A model generated the notes under the pieces. That model searched no databases. It was not told the origin of the DNA and saw nothing but the letters and a program-made list of their open reading frames with translations. From assembly GCA_002304835.1 (NCBI GenBank), contig DBPK01000001.1, positions 5,011-57,963 on the forward strand: a stretch of DNA of 52,953 bases, in the 5' to 3' direction. Within the stretch, counting starts at the first letter, position 1. The number at the start of each line of letters is the position of its first letter. Below are positions 1 through 7,548 of the stretch, in pieces. Made by a program: the position numbers and the translations under genes. Source of the stretch: Firmicutes bacterium UBA1422. Lineage in GTDB: Bacteria; Bacillota; Clostridia; Peptostreptococcales; Anaerovoracaceae.

Positions 1-140
1 CCAAGACCGTCACAGTAATCGTCCCGCAGGAGTTTGGCTTTACCGTCCACCATTCCTATGGCACCTTCGTGGCATGCTTCGGCACAAAGGCCGCAGCCGT
101 TACATTTTTCCCCATCGATATTTATTATTTTTCTTATCAT
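1..140 (-). CDS. 4Fe-4S ferredoxin (3' part cut by window edge)
   Basis: The reading frame on the minus strand starts with ATG at 140 behind a GAGGTG ribosome binding site and runs off the left edge. The visible 46 residues hold a classical ferredoxin cluster motif, C13-N-G-C16-G-L-C19-A-E-A-C23, followed by H-E-G-A-I. The frame ends in D-Y-C-D-G-L-G, which in relatives leads into a second cluster (family knowledge; not visible here). The likely role is a small electron-transfer ferredoxin in the cytoplasm. It is divergent from a Crp/Fnr regulator, an arrangement seen in clostridia near hybrid-cluster protein genes, so a redox or nitrosative-stress role is plausible but inferred. Confidence 0.85.
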   Translation of the reverse strand, partial: MIRKIINIDGEKCNGCGLCAEACHEGAIGMVDGKAKLLRDDYCDGL

Positions 141-167
141 TTCAACACCTCTTTATTTATATTTTAC

Positions 168-187
168 TTGTATTTATATATGTACAA
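168..187. promoter_or_regulatory. candidate operator TTGTA-N10-TACAA
   Basis: A perfect 5-base inverted repeat, TTGTA (168-172) and TACAA (183-187), spaced by 10 A/T-rich bases, lies between the divergent ferredoxin and Crp/Fnr genes. The same half-sites with the same spacing recur at 5199-5218. A second, looser TTGT-N7-ACAA pair lies at 213-227 just before the ribosome binding site. The bound protein is unknown. Autoregulation by the Crp/Fnr product is the simplest guess. Confidence 0.4.
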
Positions 188-196
188 TACTATAAT
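168..196 (+). promoter_or_regulatory. sigma-A type promoter of the Crp/Fnr gene
   Basis: TTGTAT (168-173) and TATAAT (191-196) are separated by exactly 17 bases and lie 45 bases before the GTG start at 241. The predicted transcript would begin near 203. The -35 box and spacer coincide with the inverted repeat at 168-187, so a protein bound there would block or modulate this promoter. Confidence 0.65.
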
Positions 197-240
197 AAAA
201 ACAGGAAGTATGTTGTAAAAAGAACAAAAAGGAGAAAAAA

Positions 241-918
241 GTGATAAACTATAAATTTCTTATAAAAACATCGCTTTTTTGGGGAGTTTCAGAAAAAGAA
301 GCGGAGGATATGCTGAAATGCCTGGGAGCACGCACCCAGAAATATTTAAAAGATGAAGTTGTTTTTCCCATAGGCAAGGAAATATTCGAAATGGGGCTTG
401 TTCTTGAGGGTTCTGTAAATATTGTCAAAGAAGATGTTTGGGGAAACAGGAATATAATAGAAAATATTGAAGTTGGCCAGGTTTTTGGGGAAGCATATTC
501 ATGTATCCGGGGAGAACAGCTCATGGGCAATGTGATCGCCGCTGAAAACTGCCAGATCCTTTTTATAAATGCCGAGAGAGTAACAAAAACATGTTCTTCC
601 GGATGTGAATTTCACAGTAGACTGGTGCACAACCTGTTGTCGGTGATATCTCTGCAGAATCTCAAGCTTACCAGAAAAATAAATCATATAACTCAAAAAT
701 CAACAAAAGACAAGGTTTTATCCTACTTGTCATATCAAGCCATGAAGCAGGGGAAATATGCCTTTGATGTACCCTTTAACAGACAGGAAATGGCAGACTA
801 TCTTTCGGTGGAAAGAAGTGCTCTTTCCAACGAACTCTCCAGGATGCAGAAGGAAGGACTCATATCATACAGAAAAAATCATTTTGTTCTGCATTGCACT
901 GCAGAGGATTATTCATAA
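241..918 (+). CDS. Crp/Fnr family transcriptional regulator
   Basis: This 225-residue protein has the Crp/Fnr layout: an N-terminal cyclic-nucleotide-type beta-roll (about residues 10-120), a dimer helix, and a C-terminal winged helix-turn-helix (about 150-215) with the recognisable F-N-R-Q-E-M-A-D-Y-L-S-V-E-R-S-A-L-S stretch. The GTG start at 241 follows a GGAG site 6 bases upstream. A pair of cysteines sits in T-C-S-S-G-C (near residues 117-121), but the N-terminal four-cysteine set of true Fnr is absent, so the sensed signal cannot be told. The divergent ferredoxin gene is the likeliest target. Clostridial members of this type often control nitrosative or redox stress genes; that role is inferred. 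Confidence 0.88.
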   Translation: MINYKFLIKTSLFWGVSEKEAEDMLKCLGARTQKYLKDEVVFPIGKEIFEMGLVLEGSVNIVKEDVWGNRNIIENIEVGQVFGEAYSCIRGEQLMGNVIAAENCQILFINAERVTKTCSSGCEFHSRLVHNLLSVISLQNLKLTRKINHITQKSTKDKVLSYLSYQAMKQGKYAFDVPFNRQEMADYLSVERSALSNELSRMQKEGLISYRKNHFVLHCTAEDYS

Positions 919-935
919 AAGCCAAAAACTCAAGA

Positions 936-1583
936 TCAAAGCAAAGAACCGATATCTTCAAGTTCTCTTCCGGGAAACCACTTAAGGGAAAGGCCCCGGG
1001 ATTGGATGTGATCCGATATCCTTTTGAAATCCGGGTGAAGAGAAATGTCCCCGTTAAAAACGATCTCGTTGCCGATGAGGCCGCAGGCCCCTCCTATGAA
1101 GCCGTATTTATGTCCTTCTAAGATTATATGTCCCGGGCTTATCAGCAGACAGTCCGGGCCTTTTTCTTCCTGTATTTTTTTTGCGATGCCGCGATCTGCG
1201 GTTATTACAGAGTTTTCGTCAACGATGCATATGTTGCATTTTGAATATCCCTGTTTAACATTGATAAAAAGCATTCCCATCTCTTTGGCTTTTTCCATGA
1301 GCATACTGTCAGTATATCGGAGATCGTGTATAAAGAATTTTCCCGTACAGGCGGCATTATATATTATATCTGAAGGATAAACGGGCCCGAGCCTTGCTTT
1401 TTCGCCGCAAAATACGGGCGCGTCGTCACCGCATCCCAGCTTGCAGTAGTAAATATCCGCATGGGATGAAATGGGACCGGAGACCAAGTCTGTTCCTTTG
1501 ACATTGAAAATATCGTACCCACATTCACTGATATAATTCTTAAGACGGGGGTCTGCCCTTTCTGACAAATAAACGGTTTTCAT
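936..1583 (-). CDS. DUF6873-like GME-fold family protein of unknown function
   Basis: A soluble 215-residue protein with no signal peptide or membrane segment. It has Gly/Cys-rich stretches such as Y-S-K-C-N-I-C-I-V-D-E-N-S-V-I-T-A-D-R-G and G-F-I-G-G-A-C-G-L-I-G. These fit my memory of the clostridial family annotated as DUF6873, proposed to share the fold of guanidine-group-modifying enzymes; no enzymatic activity is established. It is the last gene of the pepF-nadK-rluA operon. Its ATG overlaps the preceding stop codon by one base (TAATG), which suggests translational coupling. The family call is from pattern memory and could be wrong; the existence of the gene is secure. Confidence 0.75.
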   Translation of the reverse strand: MKTVYLSERADPRLKNYISECGYDIFNVKGTDLVSGPISSHADIYYCKLGCGDDAPVFCGEKARLGPVYPSDIIYNAACTGKFFIHDLRYTDSMLMEKAKEMGMLFINVKQGYSKCNICIVDENSVITADRGIAKKIQEEKGPDCLLISPGHIILEGHKYGFIGGACGLIGNEIVFNGDISLHPDFKRISDHIQSRGLSLKWFPGRELEDIGSLL

Positions 1584-2551
1584 TATTTTGATTTCTCCGG
1601 GGCTCTCAGTTTCCTCAGTTTATCAAGGGCAGCTGTCATATCGGGTGGTAAAGGAGCTTCCACAGAAACCGGTCTTCCTGTACCGGGATGGATGAAAGAA
1701 ATGCTTTTTGAATGGAGAGCCTGCCTTTCTATAATATGTATTTTTTCTCCGCCGTAAAGATGATCCCCTGCCACAGGATGGCCGATGTGGGACATGTGTA
1801 CTCTGATCTGGTGTGTCCTTCCCGTAACGAGAAGTATATCAACAAGGGTATACCCCTTTGTATTTTCTGTATATACTTCGCTGTCCTTATTGCTCTTCGA
1901 CAAATGAAATCTTTCTATTACATTATAACGGGTAACGGAAGGACGACCGTCTTCTTTTACGCATCTGGTCAGACTTTCCGGAGATGGTCTTCCTATGGGG
2001 AGATCGATTTCTCCGCTGTCGTTTTCCATCAGACCCAAAACTATGGCAGTATATTTTTTCTCGATCAGGTTTTTTTCCATCTGCTTCATGAAATCATTCT
2101 GACAATAGGCACTTTTGGCTAAAAGCAGTAGGCCTGAGGTGCCCATGTCCAGTCTGTTTATAAAGCGCATTTTGAAATGGTTACCCGTCTCATTCATGTG
2201 GTTTGCGATACCGTTGGCAATCGTATGGGCAGGGTGGCCTTTTGTGGGATGCACCACCACTCCCGGTTGCTTGTTTATAATAAAAAGAGCATCATCCTCA
2301 TATATGACATCGATTGGTATTTGTTCCGGTTCAAAATGGCTTACTTCTTCGGGAAGCATTATGCTTATCAAATCATTTTCTTCGGGTATTTCCCAGATAT
2401 TTACCGGATCTCCGTTTAGCATCACTTTTCCGTCTCTCTTTATCCTGCTTCGCATGCGGGAAGAGAAACCGAATCTTCGACGAACAAGCTCCGATATACG
2501 GAGCTTGTTTTCATGATCCTCTTTTGTAACTGTGTAGTTGAACTTTTCCAT
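1583..2551 (-). CDS. RluA family pseudouridine synthase
   Basis: This 322-residue protein should isomerise uridine to pseudouridine in rRNA or tRNA. An N-terminal S4 RNA-binding domain (about residues 15-75, with L-R-I-S-E-L-V-R-R-R-F and V-M-L-N-G-D-P-V) precedes the catalytic domain. The catalytic motif reads N-R-L-D-M-G-T-S-G-L, so the catalytic aspartate is kept, while the usual His before Arg-Leu-Asp is Asn. Further family motifs are P-G-V-V-V-H-P-T, T-G-R-T-H-Q-I-R-V-H and H-L-Y-G-G. It is separated by 4 bases from nadK and overlaps the next gene by 1. Which RNA site it modifies (RluC, RluD or another) cannot be read from sequence alone. Confidence 0.92.
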   Translation of the reverse strand: MEKFNYTVTKEDHENKLRISELVRRRFGFSSRMRSRIKRDGKVMLNGDPVNIWEIPEENDLISIMLPEEVSHFEPEQIPIDVIYEDDALFIINKQPGVVVHPTKGHPAHTIANGIANHMNETGNHFKMRFINRLDMGTSGLLLLAKSAYCQNDFMKQMEKNLIEKKYTAIVLGLMENDSGEIDLPIGRPSPESLTRCVKEDGRPSVTRYNVIERFHLSKSNKDSEVYTENTKGYTLVDILLVTGRTHQIRVHMSHIGHPVAGDHLYGGEKIHIIERQALHSKSISFIHPGTGRPVSVEAPLPPDMTAALDKLRKLRAPEKSK

Positions 2552-2555
2552 ATTA

Positions 2556-3359
2556 TTATAAAAACTTTGTTTTTACCTTGTTCCAGAAATCATAGGTTTC
2601 AAACCGCAGAAGATTGACAACGGAATCGGAAAATTCCACTTTTATGCTGATAATGTTACTGTATTCGGTTTCAATACTGTCATTTATCAGGTATATCTGA
2701 TTGTTTTTTGTGTATTCGGGAACCACTTCAAGAGAAAGATCCGAAGGGAGCAGTATACTTGATGTGAAGGATCTGTATGCTGTGGTGTTCATTGGGGCTA
2801 TAGGTGCCACCTGTAATGCTTTTAAGCGGGGGTCTATTATTGAGCCGCCCAGTGAGTAGTTGTATGCGGTGCTTCCTGCGGGAGTGGATATGGTTATTCC
2901 GTCGCCGCTGAATCTTTCTATGAAGCTGCCGCCTATGGAGATGTTCAGATGAACAGAATAAGATTTGCTTCCTTTTATGACTATTTCATTAAGACCTTTG
3001 TGAACATTAGTGCCGTATTCCGATAAAACGGTGGCCTGTACCGTGGAAAGGGGCTGCAGTCTGTATTTGCCGGCCATGTAATTAGAAATGAATTCATCCA
3101 GCTGATCCGGATTTATCTCCTGAAAAAATCCCAGATGGCCGGTGTTGATGCCTATTATGGGGACCTTGGGAAAATCGTATTTGTTGATGGCTTCAAGAGT
3201 TGCCCCATCCCCGCCTACGCAGACCAGAAGTTCTGCCTCATGTGAAAAATCCCCGGGAACCACAAAACCGCTGCGTTCAAGTTTTTCTTTCAGCAGACGG
3301 CAGATGTTTTCTGATGCCGGGAGATCATTTGAATAAATATTTATTATTCTTTTTTTCAT
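2556..3359 (-). CDS. nadK: NAD kinase
   Basis: NAD kinase phosphorylates NAD+ to NADP+ in the cytoplasm. The 267-residue protein has the family markers in order: G-G-D-G-A-T (diphosphate-binding GGDG), N-T-G-H-L-G-F, F-S-G-D-G-I-T-I-S-T and T-P-A-G-S-T-A-Y-N-Y-S-L-G-G. Its length is normal for Gram-positive NadK. It lies 9 bases after pepF and 4 before the RluA-family gene, in one operon. The neighbouring nadK-recN-argR grouping common in Firmicutes is split here: argR and recN are 40 kb away at 43582-45677. Confidence 0.95.
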   Translation of the reverse strand: MKKRIINIYSNDLPASENICRLLKEKLERSGFVVPGDFSHEAELLVCVGGDGATLEAINKYDFPKVPIIGINTGHLGFFQEINPDQLDEFISNYMAGKYRLQPLSTVQATVLSEYGTNVHKGLNEIVIKGSKSYSVHLNISIGGSFIERFSGDGITISTPAGSTAYNYSLGGSIIDPRLKALQVAPIAPMNTTAYRSFTSSILLPSDLSLEVVPEYTKNNQIYLINDSIETEYSNIISIKVEFSDSVVNLLRFETYDFWNKVKTKFL

Positions 3360-3368
3360 GATTATATG

Positions 3369-5162
3369 TTACACCAAGGTCTCAAATTCTTCAACAAGCT
3401 TTTTGAAAACTGACATGGCACTTTCCACGGGAGCAGTACTTTTCATATCCACGCCGGCGATTTTAAGAAGCTCAATAGGCTGATCTTTTTCACCGGTCTT
3501 AAGAAACTCTATATAGTCATCGCGTTTTTTTGTGTCGCCAATTATCATGTCTGAAATAGCCGAAGCTGCCGAATATCCGGTGGCATATTTATAAACATAA
3601 AAAGCATTATAGAAGTGGGGGATCCTGGCCCACTCATATTTTATCAGATCATCCCGGCAAACAGACGGGCCGAAATATTTGCTGTTGAGTTTGTCATATT
3701 CATCACATAACCAGTCAGCAGTGAGGGTTTTTCCAGCCTCTACCGCCTCATGGGAAAGCTGTTCGAATTCAGCAAACATTGTCTGACGAAACAGGGTGGT
3801 GCGAAATCCTTCAATATGCATATTCAGCAGATATTTTTTCATTTCAGCATCTTTTTCTTTTGAAAGGAGATACTTCATAAGCAGGTTCTCATTGACGGTT
3901 GATGCCACCTCTGCAGTGAAGATAGAATGTCCGCCGTATATATAAGGCTGGTTCTTTCTTGTAAAAAATGAATGCATGGAATGGCCCATTTCGTGGACAA
4001 GAGTAAAAACATCCTTGAGGGTATCTGTGTAATTGAGGAGGATGAAAGGCTTGCTGTCATAGCTGCCAAAGCTGTATGCACCGCTGGTTTTGCCTTGGTT
4101 TTCGTATACATCGATCCAGCCCCGGGAAATACCTTTTTTCATGGCGGAAATATACTCGCCGCCCAAAGGAGAAAGCCCTTCTGTCATGATATCGATGCCT
4201 TTTTGGAAGGGTATTTTTTTTTCGGGGAGTTTCGTCAGCGGAACATATACATCGTACATTTTGAGCTGGTTGGTTTTTAATGCCTTTTTGCGAAGAGCCA
4301 TATATTTATGAAGCACCGGAAGGCTGTCATTAACAGATCCCACCAGATTGTCATATACGGCAGCAGGGATATTGTCGCCGGAAAGGGCCGCTGCCCTGGC
4401 GGAACTGTATCTTCTTATGCGGGAGTTCACCACATCGGTTTTCGTGTTGTAATTGTAAGCGGTGCCTATGGTGTTGATCATTTGTCTATAGCAGGTATAC
4501 ATTTTTTTGTAGGCGGCACGCCTTACCCTTCGATCTCTGCTTTCCATAAAATTTATGTAATTTCCGTGAGTCAGCTGGACCTGTCTGCCCTTTTCGTCTT
4601 TTATGTTGCCGAATTTAAGATCCGCATTATTCAGCATTGTGAAGATCTCATTTGTGGCTGACATCATCTCACCCATCTGAGCCATAATATTTTCTTCGGA
4701 TTTGGAGAGGATATGTTTTTTCTGGCGAAGGATGTCGGTAACGGCAAATCTGTATACAGAAAGACCCGGCTCCTCTTCCATGAAGGTCATAAGTTTATCC
4801 TTTGGCGCCTTCAGAAGTTCAGGCACAAAGAAAGAACATAAAGCACTTATTTTTGCCATATAAGCACCGGCTCTGCCGCACATGGCCTGATACTTTTGTT
4901 CTTCGTTATCCTCATCCCTTTTCATTCTGGCATAAACATATGCTTTTTCCATGGTCTGCCATATGCTGTCTCTTTTTTTGAATGCATCAAGCAGCGTGCT
5001 GCCTGATGTTGTCAGCTGCCCTGCAAGCCCGGAAAAACTTTCGGCATCTTTCAGGGCTTTTTCTATATCTTTTTCCCATTGTTTCTCATCGGGATACATG
5101 GAGCCGATATCCCATTTGTATTTTTTATCTATATCTTTTCTGTTTTTTAGTTTTTTGACCAT
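3369..5162 (-). CDS. pepF: oligoendopeptidase F (M3B zinc peptidase)
   Basis: A cytoplasmic zinc metallopeptidase that degrades short peptides. The 597-residue length matches the PepF/M3B family. The zinc motif H-E-M-G-H-S starts near residue 389, and the third ligand region E-V-A-S-T-V-N-E follows about 27 residues later. The H-I-E-G-F-R-T-T-L-F-R-Q-T-M-F-A-E-F-E segment and a late Y-K-Y-A-T-G-Y-S-A-A block are also typical. It is the first gene of a minus-strand operon and is divergent from murI across 78 bases that contain overlapping inverted repeats. No signal peptide is present, so it should act on imported or recycled peptides inside the cell. Confidence 0.95.
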   Translation of the reverse strand: MVKKLKNRKDIDKKYKWDIGSMYPDEKQWEKDIEKALKDAESFSGLAGQLTTSGSTLLDAFKKRDSIWQTMEKAYVYARMKRDEDNEEQKYQAMCGRAGAYMAKISALCSFFVPELLKAPKDKLMTFMEEEPGLSVYRFAVTDILRQKKHILSKSEENIMAQMGEMMSATNEIFTMLNNADLKFGNIKDEKGRQVQLTHGNYINFMESRDRRVRRAAYKKMYTCYRQMINTIGTAYNYNTKTDVVNSRIRRYSSARAAALSGDNIPAAVYDNLVGSVNDSLPVLHKYMALRKKALKTNQLKMYDVYVPLTKLPEKKIPFQKGIDIMTEGLSPLGGEYISAMKKGISRGWIDVYENQGKTSGAYSFGSYDSKPFILLNYTDTLKDVFTLVHEMGHSMHSFFTRKNQPYIYGGHSIFTAEVASTVNENLLMKYLLSKEKDAEMKKYLLNMHIEGFRTTLFRQTMFAEFEQLSHEAVEAGKTLTADWLCDEYDKLNSKYFGPSVCRDDLIKYEWARIPHFYNAFYVYKYATGYSAASAISDMIIGDTKKRDDYIEFLKTGEKDQPIELLKIAGVDMKSTAPVESAMSVFKKLVEEFETLV

Positions 5163-5183
5163 TGCATCCTCCGCGGTGTTTAC

Positions 5184-5212
5184 TTTACAATACTCTTGTT
5201 GTAAAATATATT
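5184..5212 (+). promoter_or_regulatory. probable murI promoter
   Basis: TTTACA (5184-5189) and TATATT (5207-5212) are 17 bases apart and would start transcription near 5219, a short leader before the ATG at 5241. A shifted -10, TATTAT at 5209, is also possible. The elements are embedded in the inverted repeats described for 5196-5221. Confidence 0.45.
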
Positions 5213-5221
5213 ATACAACAA
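5196..5221. promoter_or_regulatory. inverted repeat, candidate operator between pepF and murI
   Basis: TTGTTGTA (5196-5203) and TACAACAA (5214-5221) form a perfect 8-base inverted repeat around a 10-base A/T spacer. Its inner part, TTGTA-N10-TACAA, equals the repeat at 168-187. A second pair, TTTACAA (5184-5190) with TTGTAAA (5199-5205), overlaps it, giving three alternating half-sites. The arrangement covers the -10 region of murI, so it looks like an operator; a short hairpin in the pepF leader is the alternative. Confidence 0.45.
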
Positions 5222-5240
5222 CTTGAAAGGATAATAAACA

Positions 5241-6056
5241 ATGGACAACAGGCCCATAGGTTTTTTTGATTCCGGTCTCGGCGGCCTTACGTGTGTGCCT
5301 CATCTGATGAAAAAACTGCCTAATGAAAGAATAATTTATTTTGGCGACACGGCCCGCACACCCTATGGGTCAAAGGCACCATCAACCATCAGGAAATTCT
5401 CATTGCAGATATCGGACTTTCTTGTTGAAAACAAAGTTAAGATGATAGTTATAGCATGTAACACGGTAAGTGCCACATGCCTTTATGACCTGAAAGAAAG
5501 ATATCCCGATACTCCCGTACTTGGCATAATACAGCCGGCGGCAGGGGCAGTGGCCGAAAACTGCTCTCCCAGCAACAGAATAGGGATAATTGGCACAAAG
5601 GTGACTATAGCAAGTCACACATATGAAGAGACCATATTAAAACAAAACGGGAAGCTTGATATATTTGAGACTGCATGTCCCGCATTCGTGCCTCTAATAG
5701 AAGAGGGCATAATAGAAAATGATATAATGGATCTGACCATAAGACATTATATGGATGATTTTATTTTGGAAAACCGCATTGATACAGTCGTTCTGGGTTG
5801 CACACATTATCCTCTGATAAGAAGCAACATAGAAAGGAGATATCCGGATATAAGGATAATAGATCCTTCGGAAGAGATCGTTAGCAGTATAGAAAATACC
5901 CTCAAAAAAAAGGAAATGATGGCAGAATACCCGGAAACAGAAAATATTTTCTATGCCAGCGATCTGTCGGAGAATTTCGTAAGGATGATCCGGCGGATAT
6001 TCATGCATTCGGATGTCAATGTAGAATTCAAAAACCTGGACCTGGAAGAAGTATAG
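5241..6056 (+). CDS. murI: glutamate racemase
   Basis: MurI converts L-glutamate to D-glutamate for peptidoglycan. The 271-residue protein shows the family signature F-D-S-G-L-G-G-L-T near the start, F-G-D-T-A-R-T-P-Y-G, the first catalytic cysteine in A-C-N-T-V-S-A-T and the second in G-C-T-H-Y-P-L. Its ATG at 5241 follows an AAAGGA site. It heads the long plus-strand gene run; the next gene begins 25 bases downstream. This is a cofactor-independent two-cysteine racemase by family knowledge. Confidence 0.96.
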   Translation: MDNRPIGFFDSGLGGLTCVPHLMKKLPNERIIYFGDTARTPYGSKAPSTIRKFSLQISDFLVENKVKMIVIACNTVSATCLYDLKERYPDTPVLGIIQPAAGAVAENCSPSNRIGIIGTKVTIASHTYEETILKQNGKLDIFETACPAFVPLIEEGIIENDIMDLTIRHYMDDFILENRIDTVVLGCTHYPLIRSNIERRYPDIRIIDPSEEIVSSIENTLKKKEMMAEYPETENIFYASDLSENFVRMIRRIFMHSDVNVEFKNLDLEEV

Positions 6057-6081
6057 CGTATGGATAAAGGAAGGTGAGTAT

Positions 6082-6612
6082 ATGGATCTGCAGGACCTTT
6101 TGTCTTTTCTGGAAATAGATGCACCCATTGAATTTGAGTATTTTGAGAATTTTGCAGACCTGGTGGAATGTGAAGAAAGCATACCCGAAAGCACTCTTTT
6201 TTCACTTTTTTCTGAGACGGACAAAAAAATAGTTGGTGAAATAATCGTCAACTATTTTGATGATATGCTTGAGACTTTGCCTGATGACTCCAATGACATT
6301 TATACCCTTCTGGAAAAGATCAAATTATCAATGGCAGGGCTGATCAAGGCTTCCGATGACCAGGATATTCTTTCCAGATTTCCCGAACAACTAAATGCAT
6401 TCAGAAACTGGTACTGTTTTGAATCGGCGGTGGGATGCAAAGATCCGAACACAGGAGAAGAAAAACTTCTTACATTGAGGGATGCCCTGACACTGGTCAG
6501 ACTTCAAAAACTTGAAGGGGAAGAATACATTTATGATTTTTCGGAATGTATGAATTATGAGGTGGATGATTATATGGTTAATATTTCGGAACTTGCAGGG
6601 ATAGACCGGTAA
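6082..6612 (+). CDS. hypothetical acidic protein, 176 residues
   Basis: I do not recognise this gene. It has a convincing start (GGAAGGTGAG site 7-8 bases before the ATG) and lies between murI and the RarD-like gene in a tight run, so it is almost certainly expressed. The product is strongly acidic (many Asp and Glu), predicted mostly helical, soluble, without a signal peptide or membrane span. Scattered cysteines (for example Y-C-F-E-S-A-V-G-C) form no clear metal motif. Its position gives no firm functional hint. Confidence 0.8.
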   Translation: MDLQDLLSFLEIDAPIEFEYFENFADLVECEESIPESTLFSLFSETDKKIVGEIIVNYFDDMLETLPDDSNDIYTLLEKIKLSMAGLIKASDDQDILSRFPEQLNAFRNWYCFESAVGCKDPNTGEEKLLTLRDALTLVRLQKLEGEEYIYDFSECMNYEVDDYMVNISELAGIDR

Positions 6613-6633
6613 AAGAAAGGAAAAAAGGACATC

Positions 6634-7548
6634 TTGAGTGAGAGCAGGAAGCAATACAAAATAGGAATAACAGCAGCCCTTATATGCGCTGTACTGTGGG
6701 GAGTCCTGCCGATATACTGGCAGGCACTTCGACCGATAGATTCTTCGGTGATAATCTTTTACAGGATAATGCTTGTGGGGGTTGTTTGCTTTATTGCAGC
6801 CCTTAAGCTTTACGGGATAAAAGCCATCAAAGCCCCACTTAAAAAAAAGTGGGCAAAACTCAAATTTTTTACAGCCGGGCTTGTGATAACAGCAAACTGG
6901 AGTATATATATATGGGCTGTAAACGCAGATTTTGTAATACAGACATGTATAGGCTATTATATAGAACCATTGATGGTCTGTATATTCGGTATTATCATTT
7001 TCAAAGAATCCCTCACAAAATTCAAGCTTACCGCATTCTGCTTCGCATGTGCCGGAGTTCTTTTGATCCTTTTGTATTTTAGAGAGATACCCCTTATCGC
7101 GCTCAGTCTTGCGGTGACCTTTGCTGTATATGCTGCAATGAAAAAAACATTCAATATAGAAGCCATGCTTTCACTTTTTTATGAAACCATGTTTCTTGTG
7201 CCTTTTGCGGCGGCAGTGATAGTATACCTTGAAGTCAACGGAAAAGGAGCGATCGCCGTTGCCGAACCTTATCAGTATGCTCTTCTTTTTCTTTCGGGCA
7301 TTTTGACGGCAATACCCCTTGGCACCTTCGCAGTGGCCGCAAACAGGGTCCCCCTTGTTACACTGGGGCTTATTGAGTATATATCGCCTTCAATAACCCT
7401 TATAATAGGTATATTCCTTTTCAAAGAACCCTTCGATCTGGTACAGTTCATGGCATTTGTTATAATATGGATAGGACTGGCCGTCTTTACCGCAGGAGAA
7501 ATAAGGGAAGCAAACGAGATCAAAAGACAAGGTGATATAAATGACTGA
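6634..7548 (+). CDS. RarD-like EamA/DMT family transporter
   Basis: This 304-residue integral membrane protein has about ten hydrophobic segments arranged as two EamA repeats. It shows family features such as L-W-G-V-L-P-I-Y-W near the N-terminus and A-N-W-S-I-Y-I-W-A-V-N, both characteristic of the RarD branch. The start is a TTG at 6634 with AAGGA about 7 bases upstream; no better ATG exists in frame nearby. The substrate of RarD proteins is not settled (drug or metabolite export has been suggested). The gene overlaps the next one by 8 bases, so the two are probably translated together. Confidence 0.88.
   Translation: MSESRKQYKIGITAALICAVLWGVLPIYWQALRPIDSSVIIFYRIMLVGVVCFIAALKLYGIKAIKAPLKKKWAKLKFFTAGLVITANWSIYIWAVNADFVIQTCIGYYIEPLMVCIFGIIIFKESLTKFKLTAFCFACAGVLLILLYFREIPLIALSLAVTFAVYAAMKKTFNIEAMLSLFYETMFLVPFAAAVIVYLEVNGKGAIAVAEPYQYALLFLSGILTAIPLGTFAVAANRVPLVTLGLIEYISPSITLIIGIFLFKEPFDLVQFMAFVIIWIGLAVFTAGEIREANEIKRQGDIND

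Noticed and set aside
213..227. TTGT-N7-ACAA as a Crp/Fnr site
   Set aside because: Very short arms in A-rich sequence next to the ribosome binding site; likely chance.
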